The position numbers were made by a program, and so were the translations under genes. The notes below the pieces were generated by a model, which made no database searches, was not told where the DNA came from, and saw only the letters and a list, made by a program, of their open reading frames with translations. From Agrostemma githago (lineage: Eukaryota > Streptophyta > Magnoliopsida > Caryophyllales > Caryophyllaceae), in the NCBI GenBank assembly GCA_958450325.1, contig OY288253.1:64287612-64351611 (forward strand): DNA of 64,000 bases, read 5' to 3'. Below, one piece after another: positions 10,552 through 21,501 of this stretch. The stretch's first letter is position 1. Each line of letters starts with the position of its first letter.

Positions 10552-13472
10552 GTTAGTTACTTAGTTAGTTTCTCATGATTACCTCTATCACTTTGATTTG
10601 AAGTTGATTCTTTAGACTATAATTACGCCTTCCGCCGTTAACACCGTGTAATAACCAAGCAGCCTTTAACCTTCCCTTGATGATCAACTTCTTTGATGCC
10701 CTTTGTTGGGAGTCCAAAATATACATAGTGTTCAACCCCAAGCAAGCGACAAACAACATCCAATGGTTTCTATTCATTGAATTCATAATTAAAGATATTT
10801 TTAGAAAATAATACATAAAACAATAAATCATTTTTTTGGATAATTACCTTTCATAAAATGCACCCATGATAAATTTCTTTTTCTCTTCAGTCTTTAAGAC
10901 ATGTGCTATATAATCTTCGCATTCTCGTGGTTTATTCATGTATTCCAAAAGCTTTGCGGGACACATGAATCCAACCATTTTTGAAGCTTTAATTTCAACC
11001 GCATATTGGTGTAAAAAGCTGTAACTTTGAACACATTATAGATTTAATAAGTAGTGACTTGTATTTGTGTCCTAACAGTTAAATAATGTAGAGACTTTTA
11101 CCTACCTTCCCCATATTTGAAGCATGCCAACATTTAACCATTGATTTCTGAACATCTGTCTTATTTCAACAACGGTCAAATGAGAGATACAACTACCTCC
11201 TTTGTAATTATAAACGGACTCATCGATCACAATCTGAATGACGTCATCTTCTGATAAGGAACACAACTTCTTTTCTAAATCTCGGCAAAAAGGACCCAAT
11301 CCATCGACATCTTCCACATCTAGAGGTCTTCTGTCAAGTTCTTCACCTTGAATCGTAATTTTTTCCTTGGCCCTTTCAACGGATTTATCCTTCAAAATAA
11401 AATCAATATTACAATATTTCCATAAAATCGTTTATTATATTCTTCATATTGGTTTACCGTAATCCTACTACAAATAGAACTTACATAATTACGAGCTTTA
11501 GTAGCGGACTCTCTTGTGTCTTTGGACTTGTCTTTTTTCTTGATCTGTCCATCATTAGACTTGAGCTGTCCATCATTAGACTTGAGCTTTAAATAAGAAG
11601 GAATAGATAGCGTCAAATAGATAACATTAAAAAATTTCAAAGTTAGTATGTCTAAAATGTAAAATATTTAGTGTATTTACCTCGTTGGTCTTTATTGTAA
11701 TTAAAGATTTTGGCCATTGTGCAAAGCTTCCTTGCGCATCAATGATCTTTGTGAATCCATTCCATGAGATTGGAAGTGGTGCATCAGGATGAAGAACGCT
11801 ATCAATGATAACATGAGCATTCTCTATAGTCAATGGCATGTTGTGTACTGTTTTACCTTCTACCCATGGAAAAACCATTCCTTCTGCAACAATGGTCAAT
11901 TCCCCATTCATATGCACAGCAAGCTCACAAGGAACAGATTCCTATAATATTCATTTTAACATGACCAAATAGCATCAATGATACCTACTTTTTGGAATAA
12001 ATGTTTAGTAACTAAGTATCATTATTATATAACCTTTAGTTGAACAAAATGATCAATGTCATGAGCGGAATGACCGCTACTCTCTTGTTGTTGACACGAC
12101 GATGGATCCTCAAATGAAGCTCTTAAATTATTATCAAAACTCGGTGTATTCCCAATCAATTCCGCCCATTTCTTCTCCATCATGACATTCATCTCCTCCA
12201 TTGCTTCTTTTTTAACCTGCTCTACTATCACCATCACATCATTCTCGCTATATTTCCTTTCACTCCGACCTCGATTTGTTATTGGTCCAAACCATGTTTT
12301 TAGACCAACCGAACCGCCAACTCCTCTAGTTCTTCCACAATGTTCTGGTGTCCCTAATGCTTTCACCAACACATCTTCTAATCTTGAAGGAACAAACTCT
12401 CCTTTTTGCTCCTTTTCCTGCCAAAACCTCTATTGAAGAAAAAATATTGATTTCAAATTTAGAGTTTAAAAATACTAGTGCATAATAAAAAGTGTGTTAA
12501 TATTTTGCTAATTAATAAATTTCACTCACAATATTTTCTATCACTTCTTGTGTTTGCGGTGTAGGAGCTTTCGATGATGGAGTACGTGATTTAACCCATG
12601 TAAAAGCTCGATCATTAACGCGTTTACGAACCAATTCAGTTACCGTCTCTTGTGAATGAGTTGGATTAGAATCATGATTTTCCGATTCCTTTCGCGCAAT
12701 TTCTTTGGCAAGTTCTTCTTTGAACCATGTTTTCTTTTTGCCGGCATATCCAGATCTTCCCAAATTATGCGGATAAATATTTCTCTGTTGGGAGGCTCGA
12801 GCCTTTTCACTTTTTCCTGCATTTTTGTGACAAATTATGCAGTTTACATCCATCATATTTCACCATAACTTTTTAATTGATAATCTATCGTACTCACCAG
12901 AAAACTTTTGTCCATGCGTTGCCTTCTAAATTCTTCCCAAATTTCTGTTGTAATGTGTTTATACTTACCCACTGGAGTATCACCGAATATTTCTCCTTTC
13001 TTTGGTTTTAAGGTCTTAGTAATATAAATCCGTGTCATTCTGGACCTGAAGTCTTTTAATGCTTTCCCTAAGATCTTTAAAACAGTTTTTTGATGCTCAT
13101 CTTCAAGCTTCCAGGTTTGCTATAAAAGGAAGAAAGAAAAACGGCGTAATAGTAAATAATATAAAATCAACCTCAAAAATAAACCAATCAATAAATCCAA
13201 TTTGAGTACATCGTGGTTACCTTAACTTCTCTCCAAACTGTTTCTTTTTCACCCCATGGAACTTTTTTCCAATTTTGGTATGTGATTTTGAAATTTCGTG
13301 CTAACAGTCCCATATCAGAAGCAAATTTGGCTTGGTAATACCCTTCAGGTTTGCCTAACTCATCGAATTGAATATGCAAATTTTCTAACTCTTCAGCTTT
13401 TAAGTTCTTCCCAGTTGTCACGCCTCTCTTTTTGAGCTTTGTACAAGAGTCATCATCCTCACTTTGACTCAT
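10168..13472 (-). CDS. CACTA second transposase with Ulp1-type protease domain
   Basis: I read eleven exons joined at GT-AG sites on the minus strand: 13221-13472, 12894-13119, 12530-12816, 12034-12429, 11681-11941, 11485-11586, 11106-11389, 10848-11024, 10583-10769, 10337-10441, 10168-10251. The joined frame is open for about 786 residues. The middle has motifs typical of plant Ptta/En/Spm transposases, such as KSEKARASQQ and ALGTPEHCGRTRGVGG. The C-terminal part has a C48 (Ulp1/SUMO protease) triad: His in NHWMLF, Asp in YILDS, and Gln-x5-Cys in QIGDYECGYY. The start is the ATG of MSQSEDDD. Exon 2 uses a donor four bases beyond the first GT to keep frame. Exon 6 repeats LKSNDGQ. It presumably acts in the nucleus on the element's ends; the protease substrate is unknown. 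Splicing is predicted, not shown. Confidence 0.85.
10520..10548. repeat. (AT)n microsatellite in an intron
   Basis: Uninterrupted AT dinucleotides inside the intron between the exons ending at 10583 and starting at 10441 of the CACTA protease gene. Confidence 0.9.
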
Positions 13473-13675
13473 GGTGACCACCTAAAATAAATTGAAAAAC
13501 ATAGAATTTGTGGTTTTTACGCATTTTTAATACTAAAACATTTAAATATGTTAAATATACTGATAGATAATAAAAAAAAACTATAATATATATAAACAAA
13601 AGATAACGCAACGATAAATAAATATATGAAGGTAATAAAAATCATTAATCATAATCAATATATTGTAAGGTGAAA

Positions 13676-16600
13676 CTATTTGGTGGTATCAAACCATATT
13701 CCCTCCTTATGATCCATACGCAAATAGCCATCATCACGAATTACGTTCACATCATGAAAAATTGAAGAAATGGGGGAAGATTCATCGACTTGATCATACT
13801 CTTCTTCATCAGATACACCATCCACCCCGAGAATTCGTCTTTTACCATAACGAACAACTGAGCGCCTCTCATCCAAAGGATCTTTGATGTAGAACACTTG
13901 TTTAGCTTGAGTTGCTAGTATAAAAGGGTCATGTACATGTCCCACAATGTCAAAATTGACCAAAATAAATCCCATATCATCTATGTTGACACCCTTCTCA
14001 CAATCCACCCACTTACATCGAAACAAGGTTTCAGTAAAATCGACATAGTCAAGATCCCATATCTCTTCAATGACCCCATAATATGATTGTGTTATATCAA
14101 CTGGTTGCTTACCCTTTCCAACGTATTTCACGGATGATGCCACAACAGTAACTCCGCTATTCTGCATTGTGCTTTTCTCATCCTGACGATTTGTGTAAAA
14201 GCAGAATCCATTGATATCATACCCCTCATAAGATACGATGTTAATCTTTGGACCATATGCTAACCGTCGTAAATTCTCATCAAGGTTGTGATTTTTCTTT
14301 GAGAACTCATTCATCATCTTATCTTTAAACCAATTCGCAAAACTTTTATTATGTTCAGTCATCAACCAAGCCTCACGTCTATGTGGATTTTGTCTCTTTA
14401 CTAAAGCAAAGTGTTCAATTAAGTATTTATCAACGTCTTCTGTGTGTTGCAGAACATAGAGATGGGCTTTATCAAAAGTCTCAAAATCACATGTTATGAC
14501 CTTTTTTCCAAGGGTACCTTTACCTTCAAGCCTTCCCGCGTGTCGAGATTGCGGTAGTCCAATAGTCTGCTGACTCATTAAGTAATCTTGGCAGAATCCA
14601 AGGGTCTCACAAGCAATGGTTGCTTCAACAATACTACCTTCCGGACGACATCGATTTTTCATCCGCCTCTTATAAGTTCCCATCTCGCGCTCCATCGCCC
14701 ACATGTTTCTCTGGAACACCGGGCCACAAATTTTAATCTCTCTCACTAGGTGAACGATCAAGTGAACCATGATATCAAAGAAACTGATGGGAAAATACAT
14801 TTCAAGTTCACAAAGTGTCACCACAACATCAGCTTGTAATTGATCCAAAAATTCTGGATTAATGTCTTTGGCATTAATTGCGTTGAAGAATTTACAAATT
14901 TTTGTGATAGCTTGTCTGACATGCTTAGGCAAAACGGATCGAATCGCCACCGGCAACAATTGTGTCAACAAAACATGGCAATCATGAGATTTTAATCCCA
15001 CCAACTTCAAATCTTTCATTGAAACAAGGCGACTTATGTTGGACGAATAGCCGTGTGGCACCTTCAAACTCTTTAAAGACTCGCACACTGTCATCTTCTC
15101 TTTCCTCGACAAAGTTGTCGAACTTGGAGGCAAATAAGTACGTTTCCCATCATCAATTGGTTTTACCTCCAAACGCCCCCTAAGGACCATGTCATGTCTT
15201 GCTTTGACACCATCCTTAGTCTTATTAGGAATGTTCAACAAAGTGCCTATAATACTATCAAATACATTTTTCTCAACATGCATTACATCGATACAATGCC
15301 TAACAGACAAATGCGCCAAATAAGGTAAGTCCCAAAAGATGGACTTTTTTGTGTGGTATACGCCGTCCGGTGGAGGTGAGTACGGCTTTCCGAACTCTCT
15401 AGTGATGTTCTTAACTCGTTCGTGATGTTCTTGTCCACTTAGAAACATAGGGGCGGATCGGAATTCAGTTTTACCATAGAATGCCTTCTTCCTCCTACGA
15501 TAAATATGATCTGTGGGAAGAAATCGACGATGACCCATATATGCATATTTCCCACTATTTTCCAACAATTCAGACTCAGTGTCATCGCCACATACTGGAC
15601 AACCTTTATCAGTTTTCAACCTATAACCCGAGAGGTTACCATAAGCAGGGAAATCATTAATTGTGCAGTACAACATAGCACGCATGTTGAATTCTGAACC
15701 GCTAGCTGCATCAAACACCCTCACTCCAACATCCCACAACAATTTCAAATCATCTATTAGTGGTGCTAGATACACATCAATGTCATTACCCGGCTGTTTG
15801 GGACCAGATATTAGAAGCGTGAGTAAAATGTATTTACTCTTTGTTGTAAGCCAAGGAGGGATATTGTAAATTATTAACATTATCGGCCAACTGCTGTGCT
15901 GGGTACTCAAACTCCCAAATGGATTAATCCCATCAGTGCAAAGTCCTAATCTCAAGTTCCTGTGTTCTCTACCAAAATCTGGAAAAGTTCTATCGATAGT
16001 TCTCCACTGAGGAGCATCGGCAACATGTCGAATCTTGCCATCTTTATTCCTCTTTTTGTGATGCCATGACATATATTCTGCATCCTTGGGATTCGCAAAA
16101 AAACGCTTGAATCTTGGAATTATTGGCATATACCATAAGGTTTTTTTCGGGCCACCTTTTATACGAGACTGAGAATTTTCTTTCATTTTGTATCTTGGCT
16201 CTTTACATCGTGGGCACTCATCTAAGTCACTATAGCCGTTTCGGTACAAAACACAATCATTTGGGCAAGCATGAATTTTTTGGTAACTCATGGCCAATGG
16301 ACACAATAGCTTCTTACATCGATAAGTGTTAGTGGGAATCTCATTACCTTTGGGCAGCATTCTTGAAAACGTTTCCACTAAAGTAGTGAAACTTTTATCA
16401 CTCCAACCACTCCCAGCTTTCAAGGTGTATAACTCTAAGACAGCTGACAAAAGGGTAAATGTAGTGCAACCAGGGTATAGCGGTTTCTTAGAATCATTAA
16501 CTAACCTCTTAAAAATATCCGGACTTTCGACCAAATCTTTTTCTAGATCATCCATCATTCTATCCATATTTTCGGTCTCTACTCTGTTATCATTATCTGT

Positions 16601-16951
16601 ATCTTCGTTAACTTCAATGTTACCACCAACCACATCTTCAAATTCAAACTCATCCACATTATCATGATTAATCCTTCGTTTTACGGCCCTAGAAGTACCA
16701 TGAATGTCATTATGTTTCTCTCCATGCCATATCCATACACTATAATCTGGTTTAAAGCCCTTCTCTATCAAATGGTTTCGCATTTCACTTGCAGAACCTA
16801 TCATATTTCGGTTCTTACACACACTACACGGGCATAAAAGTTGCTCGTCAACCCCAGTCAATCTCTGGTGTTCAACAGCTTGCCTAATAAATTCATCAAG
16901 CTTTGCCAAAAACTCAAAATCACGCTTCCCATACATCCAACTGCGGTCCAT
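13676..16951 (-). CDS. TNP2-type CACTA transposase
   Basis: Uninterrupted 1091-residue frame, full length for this family. The N-terminus (about residues 1-75, MDRSWMYGKR followed by a CPCSVCKN cysteine motif) matches the transposase-associated domain. The central part, from roughly residue 195 to 500, matches the tnp2 transposase (LCPLAMSYQKIHACPNDC, DECPRCK, LWYMPIIPRFKRFF, a DAASGSEFN stretch and a C-x2-C pair). A DUF4218 region lies around 690-800 (FFNAINAK ... FPISFFDIMVHL) and a DUF4216 region around 970-1030 (EEIWDLDYVDFTETLFRCKW). It catalyses excision and insertion by binding the terminal inverted repeats. The ATG at 16951 is the natural start. The downstream Ulp1-type gene begins about 200 bases after its stop on the same strand. 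Confidence 0.95.
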   Translation of the reverse strand: MDRSWMYGKRDFEFLAKLDEFIRQAVEHQRLTGVDEQLLCPCSVCKNRNMIGSASEMRNHLIEKGFKPDYSVWIWHGEKHNDIHGTSRAVKRRINHDNVDEFEFEDVVGGNIEVNEDTDNDNRVETENMDRMMDDLEKDLVESPDIFKRLVNDSKKPLYPGCTTFTLLSAVLELYTLKAGSGWSDKSFTTLVETFSRMLPKGNEIPTNTYRCKKLLCPLAMSYQKIHACPNDCVLYRNGYSDLDECPRCKEPRYKMKENSQSRIKGGPKKTLWYMPIIPRFKRFFANPKDAEYMSWHHKKRNKDGKIRHVADAPQWRTIDRTFPDFGREHRNLRLGLCTDGINPFGSLSTQHSSWPIMLIIYNIPPWLTTKSKYILLTLLISGPKQPGNDIDVYLAPLIDDLKLLWDVGVRVFDAASGSEFNMRAMLYCTINDFPAYGNLSGYRLKTDKGCPVCGDDTESELLENSGKYAYMGHRRFLPTDHIYRRRKKAFYGKTEFRSAPMFLSGQEHHERVKNITREFGKPYSPPPDGVYHTKKSIFWDLPYLAHLSVRHCIDVMHVEKNVFDSIIGTLLNIPNKTKDGVKARHDMVLRGRLEVKPIDDGKRTYLPPSSTTLSRKEKMTVCESLKSLKVPHGYSSNISRLVSMKDLKLVGLKSHDCHVLLTQLLPVAIRSVLPKHVRQAITKICKFFNAINAKDINPEFLDQLQADVVVTLCELEMYFPISFFDIMVHLIVHLVREIKICGPVFQRNMWAMEREMGTYKRRMKNRCRPEGSIVEATIACETLGFCQDYLMSQQTIGLPQSRHAGRLEGKGTLGKKVITCDFETFDKAHLYVLQHTEDVDKYLIEHFALVKRQNPHRREAWLMTEHNKSFANWFKDKMMNEFSKKNHNLDENLRRLAYGPKINIVSYEGYDINGFCFYTNRQDEKSTMQNSGVTVVASSVKYVGKGKQPVDITQSYYGVIEEIWDLDYVDFTETLFRCKWVDCEKGVNIDDMGFILVNFDIVGHVHDPFILATQAKQVFYIKDPLDERRSVVRYGKRRILGVDGVSDEEEYDQVDESSPISSIFHDVNVIRDDGYLRMDHKEGIWFDTTK

Positions 16952-17510
16952 ACTCTAATTAATACAATGAAACGACAATTGTTAATGATTTCTTACCCAA
17001 AATTGCAATAATGCCTTTTTAATTCAGTTGAATTAATCCAACTTAAATTCACTTCAGTTAAACCAACTTTAATTTCAGTTCAATTAAAGCTAAGTATGTT
17101 ATGTAATGTATACTTGTAGTACTAACATAAGAAACTATTAAATAAATAAATATTATTTTAAACATTTTAAAAATCATTACAACTATATTTTACATCGTCC
17201 TTTTGTTAGTTGATTCGTATTTTCACCCGAACCCGAGTCGACCCTTCATAAACCAAACCCAACTTGTATAGTATAAACTCGTATTTTACATATTTCTTGC
17301 TTGACCAAAAAAGTTAGTAAACTTATTTCAATGGAAGAAAAGGCCCATCACTCTTTGGTCTTCAATAACGCAGATTCTCATATACGACGTTCTCACCCTA
17401 CCATTATTGTGAGACCTAATTATTTTTTATTTTTTATTTATTTTAGTTTTATTTTCTTATTAGTTATTAGGCTGTTACATTTTAGTCTTCAATAACAAGT
17501 TTCGTGTTAT
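16952..17510. promoter_or_regulatory. Region upstream of TNP2, possible promoter
   Basis: AT-rich non-coding sequence between the transposase start and a second CACTA-like terminus. It would hold the TNP2 promoter or leader if transcription does not start at the far right end of the element. No clear TATA box was assigned. Confidence 0.3.
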
Positions 17511-17865
17511 CACTAGTACATTTAGTCCTATTGACATCGCCACAATGACATCACTTTTTAATGAAAGCGATGTAAAAAGTTTTTTACCAGCTAATTGCAT
17601 CGATTTATTGTCAAAACCGATGTAAATTTTTTATAGGATTGCTTTTACATCGGTTATTTACATCGGGTTTTGGAAAATCGATGTAAAAAAGATAATATTG
17701 ACATTGGTTGTGTTGCAGCCGATGTAAATGCACTTTCATTGACATCTATTGATTGATAACAAATGTATTGAACTGATGTAATTGCACTCTTAATATTGGC
17801 ATCGGTATTGAATAAACCGACGTAAATGTTATTCTCATCAACATAGTTTAACACACTCGAACAAA
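17511..17865 (+). mobile_element. End of a second CACTA-like element inside the first
   Basis: The stretch starts with CACTAGTACA and is followed by many alternating copies of ACATCGGTT-like and AACCGATGT-like words. This is the pattern of a CACTA terminus with its subterminal repeats, but the repeat word differs from the enclosing element. I did not find a matching right end (TGTACTAGTG) in the cargo. It may be a truncated nested element, or the left end of a separate element that originally carried part of the cargo. Confidence 0.6.
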
Positions 17866-18114
17866 AAATCCTTTCAGACCCATTATTTCGTGATTGTTAG
17901 AAAATCGAGATAGATAATATAGTTATGTGTAACTTATACGGGGTTAGTTCCTTGTTAAGATCACTTATCGTAACAAATAACAATCGGAGGCTAATTAACT
18001 TAACAAAGTTGAACGGTTATCTCCTCACCAAATGCTAATCTCCTTTGCCGACCTCCATCGCCAACATTCTTCTCGCCTACTCCTATCGCTTTTATTTGTT
18101 GCCAACAACAGTCC

Positions 18115-18211
18115 TTCGTCGCCGTCTCTCAACTTCTGTTTCCCGAATCCAATAACCCTTCTAAGCCTATTCATATGTACCTCAATTCGCCTGATGGTAC
18201 CGTCATTGCTG
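18115..18211 (+). pseudogene. Captured exon fragment of a ClpP2-like protease subunit
   Basis: The plus strand encodes VSQLLFPESNNPSKPIHMY followed by LNSPDGTVIAG. This matches the conserved strand-turn of the ClpP proteolytic subunit, closest in memory to plant mitochondrial CLPP2 (VAQLLFLESENPSKPIHMY, then LNSPGG). The invariant Gly-Gly is changed to Asp-Gly. The exon ends at a usable donor (GCTG|GTGCG), as in the real gene. The next ClpP exons, with the catalytic Ser and His, are absent. It is a fragment carried inside the CACTA element, on the strand opposite the transposases, and cannot make an active protease. Confidence 0.8.
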
Positions 18212-19699
18212 GTGCGTTGCATAATTCATGAATCTGAATTGTTTTGATTTGATTTTGATTGTGTGTTTGTGTTTGTTTGATTAATGAGTTATTGGTGTTT
18301 TGTAATTTAGGGTTTACTGAATATATGATTGGTTATTGTTGCTGTTGTTGTAGTCGATTGAAGGGATTATATTTATGGGGTTGATTGCGTTTTAGGGTTT
18401 GTTGTGTCAAACTCTTCTTTCACTCTTTACATTAGTTCATGGTAATTGAGTTGTTTATGGTTTAATTCAATTTGCTCCTTCACAAAGTTGTTTATGGTTT
18501 AATTCTGCTCCGAACTAGATGCAAATGACATTTGTACCCCTAATACACGGCCTCCATTTGGAGAATTAGGTTGCATCTATTATATATCATAAGCCACGGA
18601 AAATGCTAGCTGCTGGTCTGTTGCATCTGTCAAAACAAGCTGCTAGGCTGCACTATAATCTAAGTTAAGTGCCACTCTGTTAAGAAAAACATGCTTTGGT
18701 ACTATTAAAAGCGTGATGAGTGAAATAATCTGCATTTATCTCGAGTACAACTTGTAGTATTCGAAAGCAAACTGCATTTACATAGTATACAAGCTCTGTA
18801 GCTTTGGCGTGTTTTGTTCTTAATGCAGGCCGCATTTCAAACGTAACAAGTTGGGTTTTGGTGCAATCACAAGGTAGGTGTTTCGTTTATTCGAGGATAG
18901 TTGCTTCAGTTACAAGTTGTACTTGGTATGTGGGTTAAATAGAAGGGGTGGAGATAGCCTAGTAGAGGTTGCCTCAGTCATTAATGCAAACAAGAATGGC
19001 TTGCATAGTAGGTGTTACAAATGAAAGCTTGCAGGCTCATTAATAATTGCCATGTTTGAGTGTTTGTTAGTGTTATGTTTTATTCTTTTCCGCATAGTTG
19101 AGTTATTGAAAGATGGGTACATGTTTAATGTAATGGAAATAAAGCAAATTGCACTATCCTACAATGCAATTTACATAGATTATTATGGCAGACCTCGGTT
19201 GACTGCCATTTCATCATATTTTGGGTCCATGTTGAGGAGCAGGGTGTCATGCATCATACACTCATTGCCAGCATGAAACTCCCTCACACACCAAATCCAT
19301 TTTTCCTTAATCACGTGGCACATTACACTTGCCCACACTCATAATCTCATGTACCCACTAATTTCCATTTGGTGGAATAAGAAAAGCACAAACTACTCCC
19401 ATTTTGGAAGAAAACACATTACATTATTAGCTATCTATTGTAGATATTTTTATTTTTATTCTAATGGTTCTTTTTTCCCTTTATTTTCTCTCTCAAGAAC
19501 CATAGATCTAGTTTATTTGGGATTGGAGTAAATAGTCATGAAGAGCTATCCTCCCTGTCTTGGTGTAATTTGTTCCTTTTTGCCTTAGTCACGGTAAAAT
19601 TCTATTCTAATCTTTCCATTAATCTACCTAATAGTCTTTCTTTGAATGTTAATTTGTTAAGAGTAGCTAGCTTTTCATGTTAATCATTTGATTCTTGTA

Positions 19700-19792
19700 A
19701 CTCCCTCCGTTTTATTCATTCGTTTGCCTTAGATTAAAATATTCTTCACAAAGAATATAGAAGGCAAACAAATGAATGAGACAGAGGGAGTA
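19700..19792. mobile_element. Stowaway-like MITE
   Basis: Ends CTCCCTCCGTTTTATTCATT and its inverted form ATGAATGAGACAGAGGGAG, with TA at the borders. The element is about 92 bases and nearly a complete palindrome (GTTTGCCTT against AAGGCAAAC). Confidence 0.8.
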
Positions 19793-19927
19793 TAACACGG
19801 ACCTGTATTTTCTTTCTTAGTAGTGATACAGTTGAAAAAGAAGAGATGACTACGTCAAATCTATTCATCTTCATAGGATGATATCTCAAGAACCATGTTA
19901 GAAGATGACTACGCACTCTCCTTTTCT

Positions 19928-20024
19928 TACTCCATCTGTCCCACTAAGATTGCCCCGTTTCATTAAAATCCCGCTCACATATAATGAGGATGAAATAGGA
20001 TGATCTTTTTGGGACGGAGGTAGT
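19928..20024. mobile_element. Stowaway-like MITE, decayed
   Basis: Starts TACTCCATCTGTCCCACTAAG and ends GGGACGGAGGTAGTA. The inverted ends are the same family type as other CTCCCTCCGT elements here but carry more mismatches. Confidence 0.7.
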
Positions 20025-20186
20025 ATTTTTTACTGTGAGTTTTGGTTGATTACTTTTAGTGGATTAAAGTTGAGTGGAAATAAGATAGTTGAAGAGAAAG
20101 CTTACTCATACTTGCATGGTTTTTACTTGTTCCATCCGGAACATCATATAAAGTATAATGCGACTCTCAGTACAAAGTATATGGTA

Positions 20187-20397
20187 TACTCCCTCCGAGT
20201 TCCTATCATTGATATGTATTCCTTTTTGAGGTGAGTTTGATCTTTTACCCACTTTCCATTTTAGGCCATAAATGTGTGTTTCACATTTACCCACTCATTT
20301 CTCTCTCTTTCTTCTTGTTTTTTGAACCACCCATTTTCTCTTCCTTATTTTTCACCCCAAAAGCAAATTGGTCAATCATAGGAACTTGGAGGGAATA
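20187..20397. mobile_element. Stowaway-like MITE, about 210 bp
   Basis: TACTCCCTCCGAGTTCCTAT at the left pairs with ATAGGAACTTGGAGGGAATA at the right. Confidence 0.75.
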
Positions 20398-21411
20398 CAC
20401 AATAAGTGTAGTACTCAAAGTATCTTGCCTCTAATATTCTTATCGCTCTTTCTTGGCAAGCAGATTTTACCTGTAATGATTTAGGTCGGAACCAACAATG
20501 AAACGCTTCTTAAGGATCATCTACGTAAGAAGGTTGTTCATGTCTTTAAATTGACCTTTGTCACATTTGGATTTAATTCCATTTTTTATAGGAGTATTAC
20601 ATATTACGTACATGATAATGTAACTTGCTTATAAAAGGTTATGCATTTTTCATGAAATCAAATATTTTATGGCAGGTAATGTTTAGGTTATTAGTATGTG
20701 TTACCCAAAACAAACCTTCTTCTACTTGAAGCTATATAAGTGAAGAGTATTAGCCTTTGTTTTCTACAAATGTTTTCCTTGGTTCCATACAGTAGCCTGA
20801 GTGCCTTAGACTGTGAGTATCTAGATGTCACTTATGTCATATTTCTCCTGAGTTTGCAGAATGTGGTTTTTGTTAGTTTGTTGCATGCCGACTTCATCAG
20901 TTACCCACATAGTTCCTCTGGATTCTGGTACTGTATGTTGGTTAGTAACATGTTACCTGGGGTACATCTTAAATATTTGTCTTTTTATTAACAACCATTA
21001 TTTTTCATTTTTATGTTGTGTGTTTCAGGTTTAGATTTTGTTTTTTTAAAGTTTATATGAGCTTAGATTCTTTATCTAACACTTAGTTTTGTATACATTT
21101 AGTGTCCTCAACAATCGAAGGGTTATGAGTGGTTAATATGTTATGAAGTGGATGTATGACATCACAGTTTACTACTCAAAATAACAAGACGACTTAGAAA
21201 AGGTATCTCGATCTCGCTTGAATTGCTTTTAATTTCTTGTATGTTTAGCATTTTTTGAATAACCATTATCGTTCATGTTTATGTAGTGTGTTTCAGGTTT
21301 AGATTTGACAATTCATCAAATGAATGAGATCGAGATGTCACACACATTTCTCTTATGAAAGTTGGATCATGGTTCAGGTTTTTCTGTCGCCTAACATTTC
21401 TTTACGTCCAG

Positions 21412-21501
21412 GTTTGGTATTTAGTAGCTACTTCATTGGCTTTTAAAGGATTTGGGGGTGTTCTCTTTGTTTTTGGCAGCAGTTTTGGAGCGTATCTTTT
21501 G
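21412..21501 (+). pseudogene. Captured exon of an HR-like lesion-inducing (DoxX-like) protein
   Basis: A 90-base exon flanked by CCAG| and |GTTAGT encodes VWYLVATSLAFKGFGGVLFV followed by FGSSFGAYLL. Plant HR-like lesion-inducing proteins have KHLVAATIALKGIGGLLF followed by IFGSSFGAYLL at this place, a hydrophobic membrane helix of the DoxX-like family. The exon has no internal stop. The preceding and following exons were not found. It lies on the plus strand of the CACTA cargo, so it is best read as a captured fragment, probably not functional alone. Confidence 0.75.

Larger units (their letters stand above)
18212..21411 (+). other. CACTA cargo, mostly unassigned
   Basis: Non-coding or decayed sequence between two captured exons. 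It contains three Stowaway-like MITEs, listed separately. A short open stretch near 20490-20545 (NETLLKDHLRKKVVHV) looks exon-like, but I could not assign it. Other captured exons too decayed to recognise may be present. Confidence 0.45.

Noticed and set aside
12182..12436. Plus-strand open frame inside the CACTA protease gene
   Set aside because: It mirrors exon 4, whose minus-strand reading has the family motif.
18025..18222. Minus-strand open frame over the ClpP-like fragment
   Set aside because: The plus strand carries the conserved protein match, so the minus frame is a shadow.
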